64,000 bases of DNA from Ailanthus altissimus (lineage: Eukaryota; Streptophyta; Magnoliopsida; Sapindales; Simaroubaceae), in assembly GCA_946807835.1 (NCBI GenBank), contig OX327711.1:11567501-11631500 (forward strand), given 5' to 3'. The notes under the pieces were generated by a model. That model did no database searches, was not told the DNA's origin, and saw only the letters and a list, made by a program, of their open reading frames with translations. Each line of letters begins with the position of its first letter. The stretch's first letter is position 1. Made by a program: the position numbers and the translations under genes. Positions 63,561-64,000 of the stretch are shown here, in pieces.

Positions 63561-64000
63561 AATTATAGTAAAAGGAGATAAAGATCTTGAATCTCTTAAA
63601 GGAAATGGCATTCTATGGTGCTTTGCAAATTAACACATTTCATAATGAAATTATTCAACATTAAGATCTTAAATAAAGATAGAAATATTTTCTTAAGAGT
63701 TTTAAAGGATGGATGTCCTACAAGTGATGATGATTCCAAATATCATCTTTATTAGAATTGACTGAAATAAAGGATAAAGATAAAGGGTTACTATGGCTGC
63801 CTTGTTGTTCAAGAATGTACAGCTCATCATTGACTCTAGTTTGCCCAATCATCCTCCCTGTAGCTTGGTCTTAAAATATGCAGTGATTATGAAAGAAAGT
63901 TACACAACAATTTAAGTCCTTCATTATTTGACGTATAGATAATAAATTGACAGCAAGATTAGGAATATATCATATATTTTAAAAAGAGAATAAGGGCTAA
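63560..64000 (-). pseudogene. Second Copia element: GAG-pre-integrase relic, cut by the window end
   Basis: Minus strand reads ATGRMIGQTRVNDELYILEQ (about 63810-63870), then DIWNHHHL and DIHPLKLLRKYFY. This is the region before integrase in Copia, with the LGHP box decayed. Confidence 0.7.

Larger units (their letters stand above)
60485..64000 (-). mobile_element. Second Ty1/Copia element, 3' part, continues beyond the window
   Basis: Minus-strand GAG-pre-integrase, integrase, RT and RNase H relics end in an LTR at 60485-60718. It differs in sequence from the Copia element at 39137-46012, so it is another family. Gag, protease and the 5' LTR lie beyond position 64000. Confidence 0.88.

Overview
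The window is nuclear DNA of a dicotyledonous plant, probably a woody one. It is AT-rich, its genes have GT-AG introns, and plant-specific families (germin-like proteins, plastid histidine biosynthesis) sit in a background dominated by plant transposable elements. I do not name a species. About a sixth of the window is host gene; the rest is mostly decayed, nested mobile DNA and AT-rich spacer.

Layout. 1-960: repeat-derived DNA with a cluster of GC-rich hairpins. 981-10862: one L1-type LINE (+ strand) split by two LTR-like insertions (1611-5025 and 5156-6525), each with a 5-bp target duplication; the first carries three tRNA-derived SINE-like units at its left end. 10.9-14.2 kb: AT-rich spacer. 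14308-16821: intact beta-tubulin gene (+). 18163-19014 and 22760-23590: tandem pair of secreted germin-like proteins (+). 24.2-37.1 kb: decayed Ty3/Gypsy element of the Tat lineage (+) with an antisense extra ORF; its 5' LTR holds a second-family solo LTR. 37-39.1 kb: short tandem repeats, an LTR remnant with a primer-binding site and a SINE-like dimer. 39137-46012: decayed Ty1/Copia element (-) with a TATAA target duplication; its 5' LTR holds another copy of the same solo-LTR family. 46360-48760: broken PP2C phosphatase gene (+). 49624-55368: multi-exon histidinol dehydrogenase gene (-), with a SINE in intron 1 and a tandem duplication in another intron. About 55.6-60.48 kb: Mutator-like element with a MURA-type transposase relic (-) and a convergent Ulp1-protease-like relic (+). 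60485-64000: second Copia element (-) running off the window.

The host genes are independent: cytoskeleton (tubulin), extracellular cupins (two tandem germin-like genes), a dead signalling phosphatase and the last enzyme of histidine synthesis. No operon-like or defence system is present. The most informative content is the nesting of elements. Three insertions can be checked inside the window itself: two by the LINE ORF1 reading across the target sites, one by comparison with the sister LTR of the Copia element. The MULE carrying an Ulp1-like gene and the Tat antisense ORF are the least ordinary coding content; both belong to known but unusual classes.
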